A DNA stretch of 64,000 bases, from positions 1 to 64,000 of the forward strand of contig JAHDEL010000004.1 of NCBI GenBank assembly GCA_020628855.1, in the 5' to 3' direction. Under the pieces are notes generated by a model. That model had not been told where the DNA came from. It worked only from the letters and a program-made list of their open reading frames with translations, and did no database searches. Each line of letters starts with the position of its first letter. The first letter of the stretch is position 1. A program made the translations under genes and the position numbers. Positions 6,237-14,356 of this stretch are shown one piece after another. The stretch is from Saprospiraceae bacterium. Lineage in GTDB: Bacteria; Bacteroidota; Bacteroidia; Chitinophagales; Saprospiraceae.

Positions 6237-7895
6237 CTATCCTGGGATAAGTTGAAAGTCTGTCCTTCTGTTTTTAGCTTTACAATCCGCTGTTGCATTG
6301 GTCTCACAACCTTTGACTGGTTTGTTTGGACCATTACCAACGATGACGAATCGATTAGGATCCATGCTGTAAGTTGTCTTTAAGTAGTCTGCAACAGACT
6401 GAGCTCTCTTTTGAGAAAGTGAAATATTATTCTGCAATGAACCTACATTATCTGTATTTCCTTCGATCCTCACTTTCATTCCAGCAAAAGACTTCGCTAC
6501 ATCAGCAAATTGTAAGTCAATAATTGTCTTCGCATTTTCAGTTAACTGAAATTGTCCTGTATTAAAGTTGATACTCACAGGTTTTGTAGCCACAGGTGCA
6601 GCTTTCCTATCTGCAGCACTCGGTGCTGAGAATGTCTTATCTTTTTCAGGGTTATATTTTGTGCCAAGGAGTGTTGCTTGCGCCGCTTGTACAGCACCTG
6701 TATAAATCACGGATCTCCAAGATGGTGCTTGCTTCTCTGCATCTCCAGTTTTGACAAAATTCTTTGCCATCTTAGTATAAAGGTCATTTCCTTTCTGTCC
6801 TTTGTAGTTCGAATCAAGCCCAAAGAAGTTGACATTATCTCCTTGCGATGTCCAATGCACCACTGACATCATACCTTTAGCATCATCCACTGAAACTCCA
6901 TTAAGTTCTGCTAAATATTTTGCCGCTTTATCCTGATTAGCAGGCATCCTCATTTCTGCTACACCTTTCATCCATCCTTCATAGAACTTATGAATCATAT
7001 TTCGCTTCGAATTGATAACCTCTTGCTTTGCCATCATGATATCAGCAATCACGTGTGTCTGCTCCATAGTAGTCAATAATATCTTAGAACCTGCAACATC
7101 TCTAGTAGCAAGTATATCATCTGGACTCCATACAACAGCTGCATCGACATCATCACTTCTGAAAAGCTCAGCAGCTTTTAAGTTATCTGTTGTTTTGATC
7201 ACTTCTACATCAGAATAATCCAGACCAGCCGCTTCCAGTGATGTGATAAGTAAGGTCTGTGCTGGAGAAGGAACAGCAACAACAACTTTCTTTCCTTTCA
7301 AGTCATTAATCGTGTTGATGCCTCTCTTCACTATGATAGCATCACCACCTCTTGACCAGTCGACTTGCATGAATGCACGAGGACTCACAGCATTAATCTC
7401 ATCTGGTGCAGTATAGAGTGGGAATGCATCTGCAGTTTGCACAATGACATCGTATTCTCCTGCCAACCAAGCATCAAGTGCATTAATCAGGTCGTTTTCT
7501 AATTTGAAGTCTACTTTAAAGCCATAGTCTTTAAAGAAACGCGATCTTTCATTAGCAGCAGCTCCTTCATTGAAATAGAGACCTGGAGCATATCCTCCCC
7601 AACTGACTAATTGCACTTTTAATGTATTATCCTCATCTGAACCTCCCGAAGAATTCGCATTGTTCTTCTTGGAGTTATTCTTTCCAAGAATCGTCGTTTT
7701 CTTCCCAGAAGAGGTTGTTCCTTCGGATGTACCAGAATTTCTATCAGTTTGCTCAGTTCTCTCACCTCCTTGTGCATCGCTGACTAAGTCACCTAATGCG
7801 GTATTTCCAACTAACCATCTGAATCCAAAAAAGATAGCGGCTAGAATGAGGAGTGTTATTAATAATTTCGAGAAAGTGGTCAATCGCCTTGCCAT
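6237..7895 (-). CDS. Membrane-anchored solute-binding protein fused to OmpA domain
   Basis: A 552-residue fusion. An N-terminal membrane anchor (about 10-30) has no lipobox and no clear cleavage site. Residues 31-90 are a Ser/Gly/Lys/Asn-rich linker. Residues 92-430 form an NMT1/PhnD-like periplasmic binding protein (VQLVSWGGYAPG at the start, then YDVIVQTADAF and AAVVWSPDD). Residues 440-552 form an OmpA-like peptidoglycan-binding domain with the diaminopimelate-contacting Asp and Arg in GNTDNVGS and LSQKRAQSVADYL. It would thus be tethered to the inner membrane and to the cell wall at once. This is incompatible with a freely diffusing receptor and suggests a fixed sensor or scaffold for the permease encoded 2 bases downstream. 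Confidence 0.9.
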   Translation of the reverse strand: MARRLTTFSKLLITLLILAAIFFGFRWLVGNTALGDLVSDAQGGERTEQTDRNSGTSEGTTSSGKKTTILGKNNSKKNNANSSGGSDEDNTLKVQLVSWGGYAPGLYFNEGAAANERSRFFKDYGFKVDFKLENDLINALDAWLAGEYDVIVQTADAFPLYTAPDEINAVSPRAFMQVDWSRGGDAIIVKRGINTINDLKGKKVVVAVPSPAQTLLITSLEAAGLDYSDVEVIKTTDNLKAAELFRSDDVDAAVVWSPDDILATRDVAGSKILLTTMEQTHVIADIMMAKQEVINSKRNMIHKFYEGWMKGVAEMRMPANQDKAAKYLAELNGVSVDDAKGMMSVVHWTSQGDNVNFFGLDSNYKGQKGNDLYTKMAKNFVKTGDAEKQAPSWRSVIYTGAVQAAQATLLGTKYNPEKDKTFSAPSAADRKAAPVATKPVSINFNTGQFQLTENAKTIIDLQFADVAKSFAGMKVRIEGNTDNVGSLQNNISLSQKRAQSVADYLKTTYSMDPNRFVIVGNGPNKPVKGCETNATADCKAKNRRTDFQLIPG

Positions 7896-7929
7896 GTATT
7901 AATTTGTTTAGAATATTACGTATTAAATA

Positions 7930-8943
7930 TTAGTCTTCAAAGAAGTCATCATAATCATTAGACTTCACTTTTACTTTTTGCTTCGATGTTGAAAGGTCTA
8001 AAATATCTTCGTTGTTCACTTCATCAAGAATATCTTGCTTAGCTTCTCCAAGGAGCATGGAAGTACTTTCTTTCTCCCATTGTTCAAGCATTTTCATGCC
8101 TTTTTCTTCAAAGATGCCGTTCTGAATATCAATTGACTTCATGAAGTCCTCTGACATATCCATAAATTTTTCCATCTCTCCAACCTTCAAAGAGACATCA
8201 TCTGCAATCACTTCCATTGCTTGGTCAAACATAGCCTTCTTATCGGGATCACCTTTGATAATATTCATGGCTGATTTCATTGCAGAATGGCTTGCTAAGA
8301 TTGCTTTTTGCTCTTGTTCTTTAATCCTTACTTGATCTTCTGTATCCTCAATCAAGATTGCTGAATTATCACGCATTTTTGTCAGTACTCTTTGCATGAT
8401 TTCCATCTTCTTCAAAAGGTCCGAAAGCTTAACATTAGATTCTTTCAATCTTCCAGCTTTTCTTGTCTTCAAGATGAGTACCTTTTCATCTTTAGTGGTT
8501 TTGGCTTGACTTGCCATTTCCATATTTGACTTGATCTGCTGGGTATTTTGATGGATGAGTTCCATCAATTTATGTTTCTGTCCTCTCAATTTGCCAATCT
8601 GAATATTCATCTTCTTCAGATTATACTTCAAATCATCAAGATAACCTTTGATGATACTCATTGGGTCTATTTTGATAAATAGACCTGTAATCCATCTCAT
8701 TAATGACTTATAGAGATACCCAACTAATTTTCGGGTCTTTCCATCTAGAGCCATGAAAATGATTAATCCCAATGTTAGGAGACCAACAATAGCACCTAAT
8801 GTTGTCTGCAAAAAACCGTAAATAACTAATCCAAAAGACATCACTAGATAGGTTACCAAAGCAGCGCTTCCTGCAAGAAAAAGAGCTCCAACAACACCTT
8901 CTGGTTTCGACCAAAATGATTTTCCGGTAATAGTTTGCGACAT
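7930..8943 (-). CDS. Two-TM coiled-coil membrane protein, PspA-like topology
   Basis: 337 residues from the ATG at 8943, chosen because it begins MSQTITGKSFW just before the first membrane segment; an upstream ATG at 8997 would add 18 residues of unlikely sequence. Two transmembrane helices lie at about 16-42 and 46-64. About 230 residues of almost uninterrupted charged helix or coiled coil follow (about 95-300), ending in an acidic tail rich in Asp and Glu. The long helical part recalls PspA/IM30-type membrane-stress proteins, but I cannot show homology. It lies 34 bases upstream of the SBP-OmpA gene and is the fourth member of the cluster. Function unknown. Confidence 0.75.
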   Translation of the reverse strand: MSQTITGKSFWSKPEGVVGALFLAGSAALVTYLVMSFGLVIYGFLQTTLGAIVGLLTLGLIIFMALDGKTRKLVGYLYKSLMRWITGLFIKIDPMSIIKGYLDDLKYNLKKMNIQIGKLRGQKHKLMELIHQNTQQIKSNMEMASQAKTTKDEKVLILKTRKAGRLKESNVKLSDLLKKMEIMQRVLTKMRDNSAILIEDTEDQVRIKEQEQKAILASHSAMKSAMNIIKGDPDKKAMFDQAMEVIADDVSLKVGEMEKFMDMSEDFMKSIDIQNGIFEEKGMKMLEQWEKESTSMLLGEAKQDILDEVNNEDILDLSTSKQKVKVKSNDYDDFFED

Positions 8944-8995
8944 AAAGTTTATCGTGAGATGTGTAAAATTACTAATTATAACACGAACTCTGAGC

Positions 8996-9059
8996 AATTC
9001 ATTTCATGAACTGGTTGTCTCTGTCTAAGTACTGCTTGTGTTCATCGATAAAATGAATT
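8996..9059 (-). other. Long intergenic stem-loop inside the ABC cluster
   Basis: AATTCATTT (8996-9004) pairs with AAATGAATT (9051-9059), and ATGAAC (9006-9011) with GTTCAT (9040-9045). That gives 15 bp of helix with a small internal loop and a 28-base apical loop. It fills most of the gap between the two coiled-coil genes and includes most of the upstream gene's stop codon. No U-tract follows, so it is not a standard terminator. It could set the expression ratio by mRNA processing or attenuation. Confidence 0.45.
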
Positions 9060-9738
9060 AGCTCAACCGCTGCATTATTGCGAGGTCTGCTTTTATTTGA
9101 TCGACCACAATGTGATAGGCATTATAAAAGCCTGACTTTGTAGCATCAACCTTTGCTTGAGCTTGATTGGTTTCTTGCTTGAGAGCCGCAAGCTTTTCTT
9201 CTAACTCTTGAATTTGAGCATTTAGCTCCTCAATACGTTTTTTTCTATCCTCGATTCCCTTTAAATAGCCTTGCTGATTCTCTTCTCTTTGCTTGACTTT
9301 GGCTTGTTGTTGGTTATCAAAAGCAACTCGAAACTTTTGCTCTTCATCAGAAAGCACAGCAATGTAATGCTCAGCAGATTTGATCAACTGAGTTGGCTCA
9401 GCACCCATCGTTTTCGCCATAGCAAATGCAGACTTATACCTTGTATCTTCATCCATTGCAACTGCATCAAGATTTTGCAAGGCTTGTTTGAACTCCAAAT
9501 AATCAAAACCTTCAAGATTATTTGCCTCTATTGCTCCAAGAAGTTTATTTACAAATCGCTCGCTTGGTTGACCACCAGTAGGCTTAGGTATCTCCGCAGC
9601 GGGTGCTGACTTCTTACTATTATGATCTTGTGCAGAAGAGGACTTAGTCTTACTTTGATTGTCCTTAGGTCCACTTTGCTTACCTTCTTTCCCATCCTCC
9701 TCTTCTATGATAAAAAGTCCTTTCAGCTTCTTTAGCAT
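9058..9738 (-). CDS. Unknown coiled-coil protein of the ABC cluster
   Basis: A 226-residue protein with no signal peptide or membrane segment, so probably cytosolic. Residues 1-55 are a charged, low-complexity, likely disordered tail. About 58-135 is a helical domain with no family I recognise. About 140-200 is a strong coiled coil (RKKRIEELNAQIQELEEKL pattern), followed by a short C-terminal helix. It is the first gene of the five-gene run 9738 to 4271. An exact TAnnTTTG element lies 16 bases before its ATG. The pairing with a second coiled-coil protein suggests the two interact. Function unknown. Confidence 0.75.
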   Translation of the reverse strand: MLKKLKGLFIIEEEDGKEGKQSGPKDNQSKTKSSSAQDHNSKKSAPAAEIPKPTGGQPSERFVNKLLGAIEANNLEGFDYLEFKQALQNLDAVAMDEDTRYKSAFAMAKTMGAEPTQLIKSAEHYIAVLSDEEQKFRVAFDNQQQAKVKQREENQQGYLKGIEDRKKRIEELNAQIQELEEKLAALKQETNQAQAKVDATKSGFYNAYHIVVDQIKADLAIMQRLS

Positions 9739-9754
9739 ATCTTCTATTTTTCGT

Positions 9755-9762
9755 CAAAGGTA
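9755..9762 (-). promoter_or_regulatory. -7 promoter element for the ABC/coiled-coil cluster
   Basis: The minus strand has TACCTTTG, an exact TAnnTTTG, 16 bases before the ATG of the first gene of the cluster. No TTG is present at the -33 distance. The predicted leader is about 10 bases. Confidence 0.5.
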
Positions 9763-9777
9763 AGAGAATTGAGAGTA

Positions 9778-10236
9778 TTATGAGTAGTCGGTAGGGAAGC
9801 TATCTAGCTCTCTATACTCACCTTTGTCATCTATGGTAAACATCTTGTTCTCTATCCCGTTTGTTACCCAAACATATTTGAACGGAACAGCATTCTGGTA
9901 TCTCGCTGTTTGGTTGAATACCAATTGATTCAATTTTACATCCCATGACTTACACTCGACCAACATATAAGGAGTAACTCCTTCAACAAAAATGGCAATA
10001 TCAACACGGTCTTTATTCTGCAAAGCCAGTTGTTTTTCAACAGTAATCGAAGATATTCGAATCGATTGCTCTTTTACGAGATACTGGATACACAGTTGTC
10101 TGACAACTTCTTCGGGTTGTAAGGTCAACCATTGTTTACGAATGGAACAAAAGAGTTTCTTTTCCGCATTTGATCCAACAATCTTTAAATGGGACTTGTA
10201 TTGTAAAAGCTGCGGAATCCAAACTGAGTTAGACAT
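9778..10236 (-). CDS. HsdR N-terminal-domain-like nuclease-fold protein
   Basis: A 152-residue protein resembling the stand-alone HSDR_N_2 family (N-terminal domain of type I restriction subunit R). A PD-(D/E)XK-like set is visible: Glu67 in VEKQL, Asp79 in RVDIAIF, and the E-x-K of VECKSW at 94-96. Members are common single-domain proteins in Bacteroidota and are not linked to HsdM/HsdS; none is found here. A nuclease or DNA-binding role is plausible but not proven for such short forms. The gene overlaps the 502-residue gene upstream by 8 bases, indicating a two-gene operon. Confidence 0.75.
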   Translation of the reverse strand: MSNSVWIPQLLQYKSHLKIVGSNAEKKLFCSIRKQWLTLQPEEVVRQLCIQYLVKEQSIRISSITVEKQLALQNKDRVDIAIFVEGVTPYMLVECKSWDVKLNQLVFNQTARYQNAVPFKYVWVTNGIENKMFTIDDKGEYRELDSFPTDYS

Positions 10237-11737
10237 GATGAAGAGGGATATCTATACTATTTACTCCGAGCTGTTCAATATACCGAGAAAATGCAACCTG
10301 ACTGATCAGTGTATCCAATCTGGCTGGTTGCAGTATTCGCTCATGACAAAGCAGACTAGTAACTCTTTCGGTATCTAGAAATACTTCTGTAATGGTGTGA
10401 GCATAAGTGCTTTGTATCTCAACTTCTTGATATCCCTGATATTGCAGCTGTCTAGCATAAATATCAATGAGGCTTGGATGTAAACACAGTAGCACATATT
10501 GGTTTTTATCTATGAATATTTTTGGTTTAATATCTAAGGCTTCAAATCGCATGGCAAGACTTTCTGCATAGTACAAAGAAGACTTATAATCTCCTGGAGT
10601 TTTAAAATCAGATCTAGTGAGTTGTATATCAGGAATCTGTTCTGAATATTCGAATAGCAGCTTTTGTTGGCCGCTTTGCAGTAGACACACTGAATGATTA
10701 TCAAGCTCCGGATTTATCTCGAAAACAATAGTAAGGGAATCAACCTCTTGGTTAGAATGAGATTTAAAATATGCCCTCGCAAGCGTATCAATATTTTCAT
10801 TAATAACAGATGACCAATCATAGTCATCTCCAATATGACAAACTAATTCTTCAATCACAGATTCTACAGTCAGAGAACACTGAGTGACTATTTCTTTCCA
10901 CCGTTTTAAATGCTTATTCTGCAAAACGTTTTGGAGAGTTCTTACGAATGTCAGCTGCCTACTCACCTCTTGAGAAAGCTGGTCGAGATTCATAGGATTT
11001 TTTGCTTCATTATCTTTAAGCATCTTCAATTTCTCCAATTCAATTTTGAAGAGATCAAATCTTTCGAATAAACTTTGACACTGCAGATTTGCATTTCGAC
11101 CTGCTCTTACCCATGAAGCTAACCTTTGACGCACTCTTTGTTGCATCCACTCTGCTTCTACCAATCGAACTTCCATTTGGCCATTTATTGCATAATCCAG
11201 CAAGTCTTGATACAATGCTTGGAGTAATGTGAGAATATGACTTGTATTAGAAGCATAATCATCCCAGTCAAAAGCAAGAGATTCAAATAGCTGATACAAT
11301 GATTGGTAGTCATTGCCTGACTTATATTGGTTTTGGAGAAGTGTTATTTTCTCTAAGAGCTGTGTAGCACCCTCAATAAAGTCTGTCTGATGAGTCAACT
11401 GGATTGAGGCTAATTTTGGGTATGTGCCACTAGTTCTAGAAACTAAATCAAAATATGATCTAGAAAAGTGTCGTCTGCTCAGAGCCAGACTTTGGCGAAA
11501 CTGGGCATTATTATTTGGTAAGAGAGAATGATTGCGATCATTGTCAATAAGCACAAAAGCCTGTTCGGATAAATATCGCTTATATGCTTCTTGCTGATCT
11601 GTATTACTGAACTCGATCACCAAATTCTGAGTCGAATGTAGAAAGAGATGATAGGTAAGACTTTCAAAACTTAAGGCTCTGGACAGAAATGCAAGCCGAG
11701 TTGGCAAAGCGCTTACCTGATCTATGGTAGAATTCAC
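10229..11737 (-). CDS. Unknown 502-residue protein
   Basis: I do not recognise this family. The protein has no signal peptide or membrane helix. It seems mostly alpha-helical in the first 330 residues (leucine- and glutamine-rich helices), then a mixed alpha/beta C-terminal part from about 335. The start is GTG at 11737, since no ATG precedes the conserved-looking N-terminus; the TAnnTTTG element 4 bases upstream supports it. It overlaps the HsdR-N-like gene by 8 bases, so the two proteins probably act together, perhaps on nucleic acid. That function is inferred only from the neighbour. Confidence 0.7.
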   Translation of the reverse strand: MNSTIDQVSALPTRLAFLSRALSFESLTYHLFLHSTQNLVIEFSNTDQQEAYKRYLSEQAFVLIDNDRNHSLLPNNNAQFRQSLALSRRHFSRSYFDLVSRTSGTYPKLASIQLTHQTDFIEGATQLLEKITLLQNQYKSGNDYQSLYQLFESLAFDWDDYASNTSHILTLLQALYQDLLDYAINGQMEVRLVEAEWMQQRVRQRLASWVRAGRNANLQCQSLFERFDLFKIELEKLKMLKDNEAKNPMNLDQLSQEVSRQLTFVRTLQNVLQNKHLKRWKEIVTQCSLTVESVIEELVCHIGDDYDWSSVINENIDTLARAYFKSHSNQEVDSLTIVFEINPELDNHSVCLLQSGQQKLLFEYSEQIPDIQLTRSDFKTPGDYKSSLYYAESLAMRFEALDIKPKIFIDKNQYVLLCLHPSLIDIYARQLQYQGYQEVEIQSTYAHTITEVFLDTERVTSLLCHERILQPARLDTLISQVAFSRYIEQLGVNSIDIPLHHV

Positions 11738-11741
11738 ACTT

Positions 11742-11749
11742 CAAAAATA
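11742..11749 (-). promoter_or_regulatory. -7 promoter element for the 502-residue protein gene
   Basis: The minus strand has TATTTTTG, an exact TAnnTTTG, 4 bases before the GTG start. The surroundings are very AT-rich and no -33 TTG is seen, so chance is possible. Confidence 0.35.
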
Positions 11750-11870
11750 CATATAAAGTTTTTTGAAATATATCATTGAAGCTACTTTCTGAATTTGGAT
11801 GAAATAACATGATACAAATCATTACGATTGCCTAAATTCGCAAGAATCGTCAAGGTTAAGAAAACACAAT

Positions 11871-13940
11871 ATGAAGGAAATTCTTCCTTATATACATAGA
11901 GACATCAGTTGGTTGCATTTCAACTACCGAGTTTTGCAAGAAGCAAAAGACAAGTCTGTACCGCTATTGGAAAGGCTAAAGTTCTTAGCTATTTTCTCTT
12001 CCAATCTAGATGAATTCTTCAGGGTAAGAGTGGCAAATCACAGGAATCTAGTAAGAGCTGGTAAAAGAGCTCAAAAAAATCTTGCGTTCGAACCAAAAGA
12101 AGTACTTCGCCAAATTCTCAAAATTGTAGAAAAGCAACAAATCGAGTTTAGCGAAATATTCGAAAACAACATAATTCCTCAACTCAAAAAGGAGAATATC
12201 TACATTCGGAAACTTGAAGATCTGAGTAAAAAGCAAAAAGAATTTATCCATAATTATTACTTCGACAAACTCCAACCTTATGCTGTGCCAATTGTTTTAA
12301 GAGGGGTCAAAATCAAGCCATTCCTATCCAATGCTGCGGTATACTTGGCTTTGGAGTTGGAGGACAAAGAAAATACAAACAAAATCTACTATGCGCTCCT
12401 CAGGATTCCATCAAAAGAAACGCCAAGATTTGTAATACTTCCTGCTACAAATGCGCATAGACATGAGGTGATCTTGCTTGATGAGATAGTGCGTTATGGT
12501 GCTCCATTCATCTTCCCAGGGTATACCATAAAATGCATGCACTCCATCAAATTGACCAGAGATGCAGAGCTATATATTGACGATGAATTCAGTGGTGATC
12601 TCATCGCAAAGGTCAAAAAGTCTCTTGAAAAAAGAAATGTAGGTGTTGCCAGTAGATTGGTCTATGATAGAGAAATGCCTAAGCGAATGTTGAATTACCT
12701 GATGCAGGTTTTTGAGATTAATGAATTAGACCTATCACCAGAAGGAAGACAACACAACAATTCGGACTTCTTTGGATTTCCATCCTTTAACATGACAAAT
12801 CTTCTGGATAAACCACTCGAACCACAATCCTACCGTCCTCTGGAGCAGCTCAAAAATGTTTTGGATGGGATAGATATAAAAGATCATCTTCTCCATGTTC
12901 CTTTTCAAAGTTATGAATCAGTGGTTCGATTTTTTGAAGATGCTGCTGAAGATCCTAATGTGACACATATCAAAATCATCCAATATCGTGTAGCCAAAAA
13001 GTCTCGTATCATGAACGCATTAATGCGAGCTGTCAAAAATGGCAAAAAAGTATTTGCATTTATTGAAATTAAAGCCCGATTTGATGAAAAAGCAAACCTC
13101 GAGTGGGGGGAGAAACTGGAAGAAGCTGGTGTGAAAGTACGGTATAGCATGCCAGGACTAAAAGTACACAGTAAGATGGCTATGGTCCGAAAGCAAATTG
13201 GTGACAAAGTAAGAGATTATGCATTCTTCAGCACAGGCAACTTTCATGAAGGCACTGCAAAATTATATGCTGACATTGGCCTGTTCACTGCTGACGAGAG
13301 GCTAACAAATGAAGCATGGAGTTTCCTCAAATTTCTTGAAGTAAAATCTAAGCCAAAGCAGGCTTTTGAGCATCTTGGCATTGGTCAATTTAATCTCAAT
13401 AGAAAATTATTTAAACTCATTGATAAAGAAATCCAAGAGGCAAAAAAAGGAAGGAAGGCTAGAATCACTTTAAAGCTTAACAGTCTTCAAGACAAAGAAA
13501 TGATTGGCAAACTTTATGAAGCAAACAAGGCAGGTGTAAAGATTCGGCTCATTGTGAGAGGGATTTGCTCAATTGTTCCTGGTGTTAAAGGAATTAGTGA
13601 AAATATAGAAGCGATTAGTATTGTGGATAGATTTCTGGAGCATGCTAGAATCTACTGGTTCCACAGCGAAGGCAAAGAAAAAATCTTTATAGCTTCAGCT
13701 GATTGGATGGTGAGGAACCTACATTATCGATTCGAAACTATGATACCAGTGTATGACGATGATCTCAAAAATGAAATCAAGAGCATCATTTCTTTACAAC
13801 TTCAAGACAACGTCAAGGCAAGGCTACTTGGCAAAAACGTAACTAATGAGTATAAAAAGAATGAAAAGAATAAGGTAAGGTCTCAGCTAGAGTCCTACTA
13901 TTATTTCTCTAGAAAAAGTGAAGTAGAAGCTTGGTCGTAG
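11871..13940 (+). CDS. ppk: Polyphosphate kinase 1
   Basis: A 689-residue PPK1, the family's usual length. It polymerises ATP gamma-phosphate into inorganic polyphosphate and can run in reverse. The N-terminal domain starts with the typical YIHRDISWLHFNYRVLQEA. The phospholipase-D-like catalytic domains carry the autophosphorylated histidine in PGLKVHSKM (His433) and the second essential histidine in EHARIYWFHS (His591). FHEGTAKLYADIGLFT is also diagnostic. The gene is alone on the plus strand and ends 5 bases from the convergent rplS stop. No exopolyphosphatase or phosphate regulator is adjacent. Confidence 0.97.
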   Translation: MKEILPYIHRDISWLHFNYRVLQEAKDKSVPLLERLKFLAIFSSNLDEFFRVRVANHRNLVRAGKRAQKNLAFEPKEVLRQILKIVEKQQIEFSEIFENNIIPQLKKENIYIRKLEDLSKKQKEFIHNYYFDKLQPYAVPIVLRGVKIKPFLSNAAVYLALELEDKENTNKIYYALLRIPSKETPRFVILPATNAHRHEVILLDEIVRYGAPFIFPGYTIKCMHSIKLTRDAELYIDDEFSGDLIAKVKKSLEKRNVGVASRLVYDREMPKRMLNYLMQVFEINELDLSPEGRQHNNSDFFGFPSFNMTNLLDKPLEPQSYRPLEQLKNVLDGIDIKDHLLHVPFQSYESVVRFFEDAAEDPNVTHIKIIQYRVAKKSRIMNALMRAVKNGKKVFAFIEIKARFDEKANLEWGEKLEEAGVKVRYSMPGLKVHSKMAMVRKQIGDKVRDYAFFSTGNFHEGTAKLYADIGLFTADERLTNEAWSFLKFLEVKSKPKQAFEHLGIGQFNLNRKLFKLIDKEIQEAKKGRKARITLKLNSLQDKEMIGKLYEANKAGVKIRLIVRGICSIVPGVKGISENIEAISIVDRFLEHARIYWFHSEGKEKIFIASADWMVRNLHYRFETMIPVYDDDLKNEIKSIISLQLQDNVKARLLGKNVTNEYKKNEKNKVRSQLESYYYFSRKSEVEAWS

Positions 13941-13963
13941 AAAGATTATTTAAAGATCTTTCT
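13939..13963. terminator. Weak bidirectional hairpin between ppk and rplS
   Basis: AGAAAGAT, 9-base loop, ATCTTTCT: an 8-bp AT-rich stem at the junction of two convergent genes. It starts at the ppk stop and extends into the last codons of rplS, with T-rich sequence on its right side. It could end both transcripts, but the stem is weak. Confidence 0.35.
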
Positions 13964-14299
13964 TTCTTTAATCTTCGCTTTCTTACCAACAAGGTCTCTG
14001 AGGTAGAATAATCTTGACCTTCTGACTTTTCCTCTTTTCAGAACTTCAACATCAACGATGTTAGGTGAATTGAGTGGAAATATTCTTTCTACACCTACAC
14101 CATTAGAAATCTTTCTGACAGTAAAAGTCTTTGTAGCGCCATGACCTTTAATCTGAATGACATCACCTTTGAACTTCTGAATACGCTCTTTCGCACCCTC
14201 CTTAATCGAATAACTTACAGAAACATTGTCTCCAGATTTGAAATCAGGAAATTGATTAATTGTTGTTATTTCGTCGTGTACAGATTTAATAATATCCAT
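13946..14299 (-). CDS. rplS: 50S ribosomal protein L19
   Basis: 117 residues, the full length of bL19, which sits at the 30S-50S interface. The family signature is plain: [16 protein letters not shown] near the N-terminus, the [15 protein letters not shown] stretch, and [20 protein letters not shown] near the C-terminus. The gene stands alone here, without the rpsP-rimM-trmD neighbours it has in many other phyla. An exact TAnnTTTG element lies 20 bases upstream of the ATG. Confidence 0.97.
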   Translation of the reverse strand: MDIIKSVHDEITTINQFPDFKSGDNVSVSYSIKEGAKERIQKFKGDVIQIKGHGATKTFTVRKISNGVGVERIFPLNSPNIVDVEVLKRGKVRRSRLFYLRDLVGKKAKIKERKIFK

Positions 14300-14319
14300 G
14301 GCTGTATATTTTGGAAGCG

Positions 14320-14327
14320 CAAAGGTA
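14320..14327 (-). promoter_or_regulatory. -7 promoter element for rplS
   Basis: The minus strand has TACCTTTG, an exact match to TAnnTTTG, 20 bases before the rplS ATG. It predicts a leader of roughly 13-15 bases. No -33 TTG is clear. Confidence 0.5.
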
Positions 14328-14356
14328 AGTATATCTTCCGAATTAAATAATAATTT

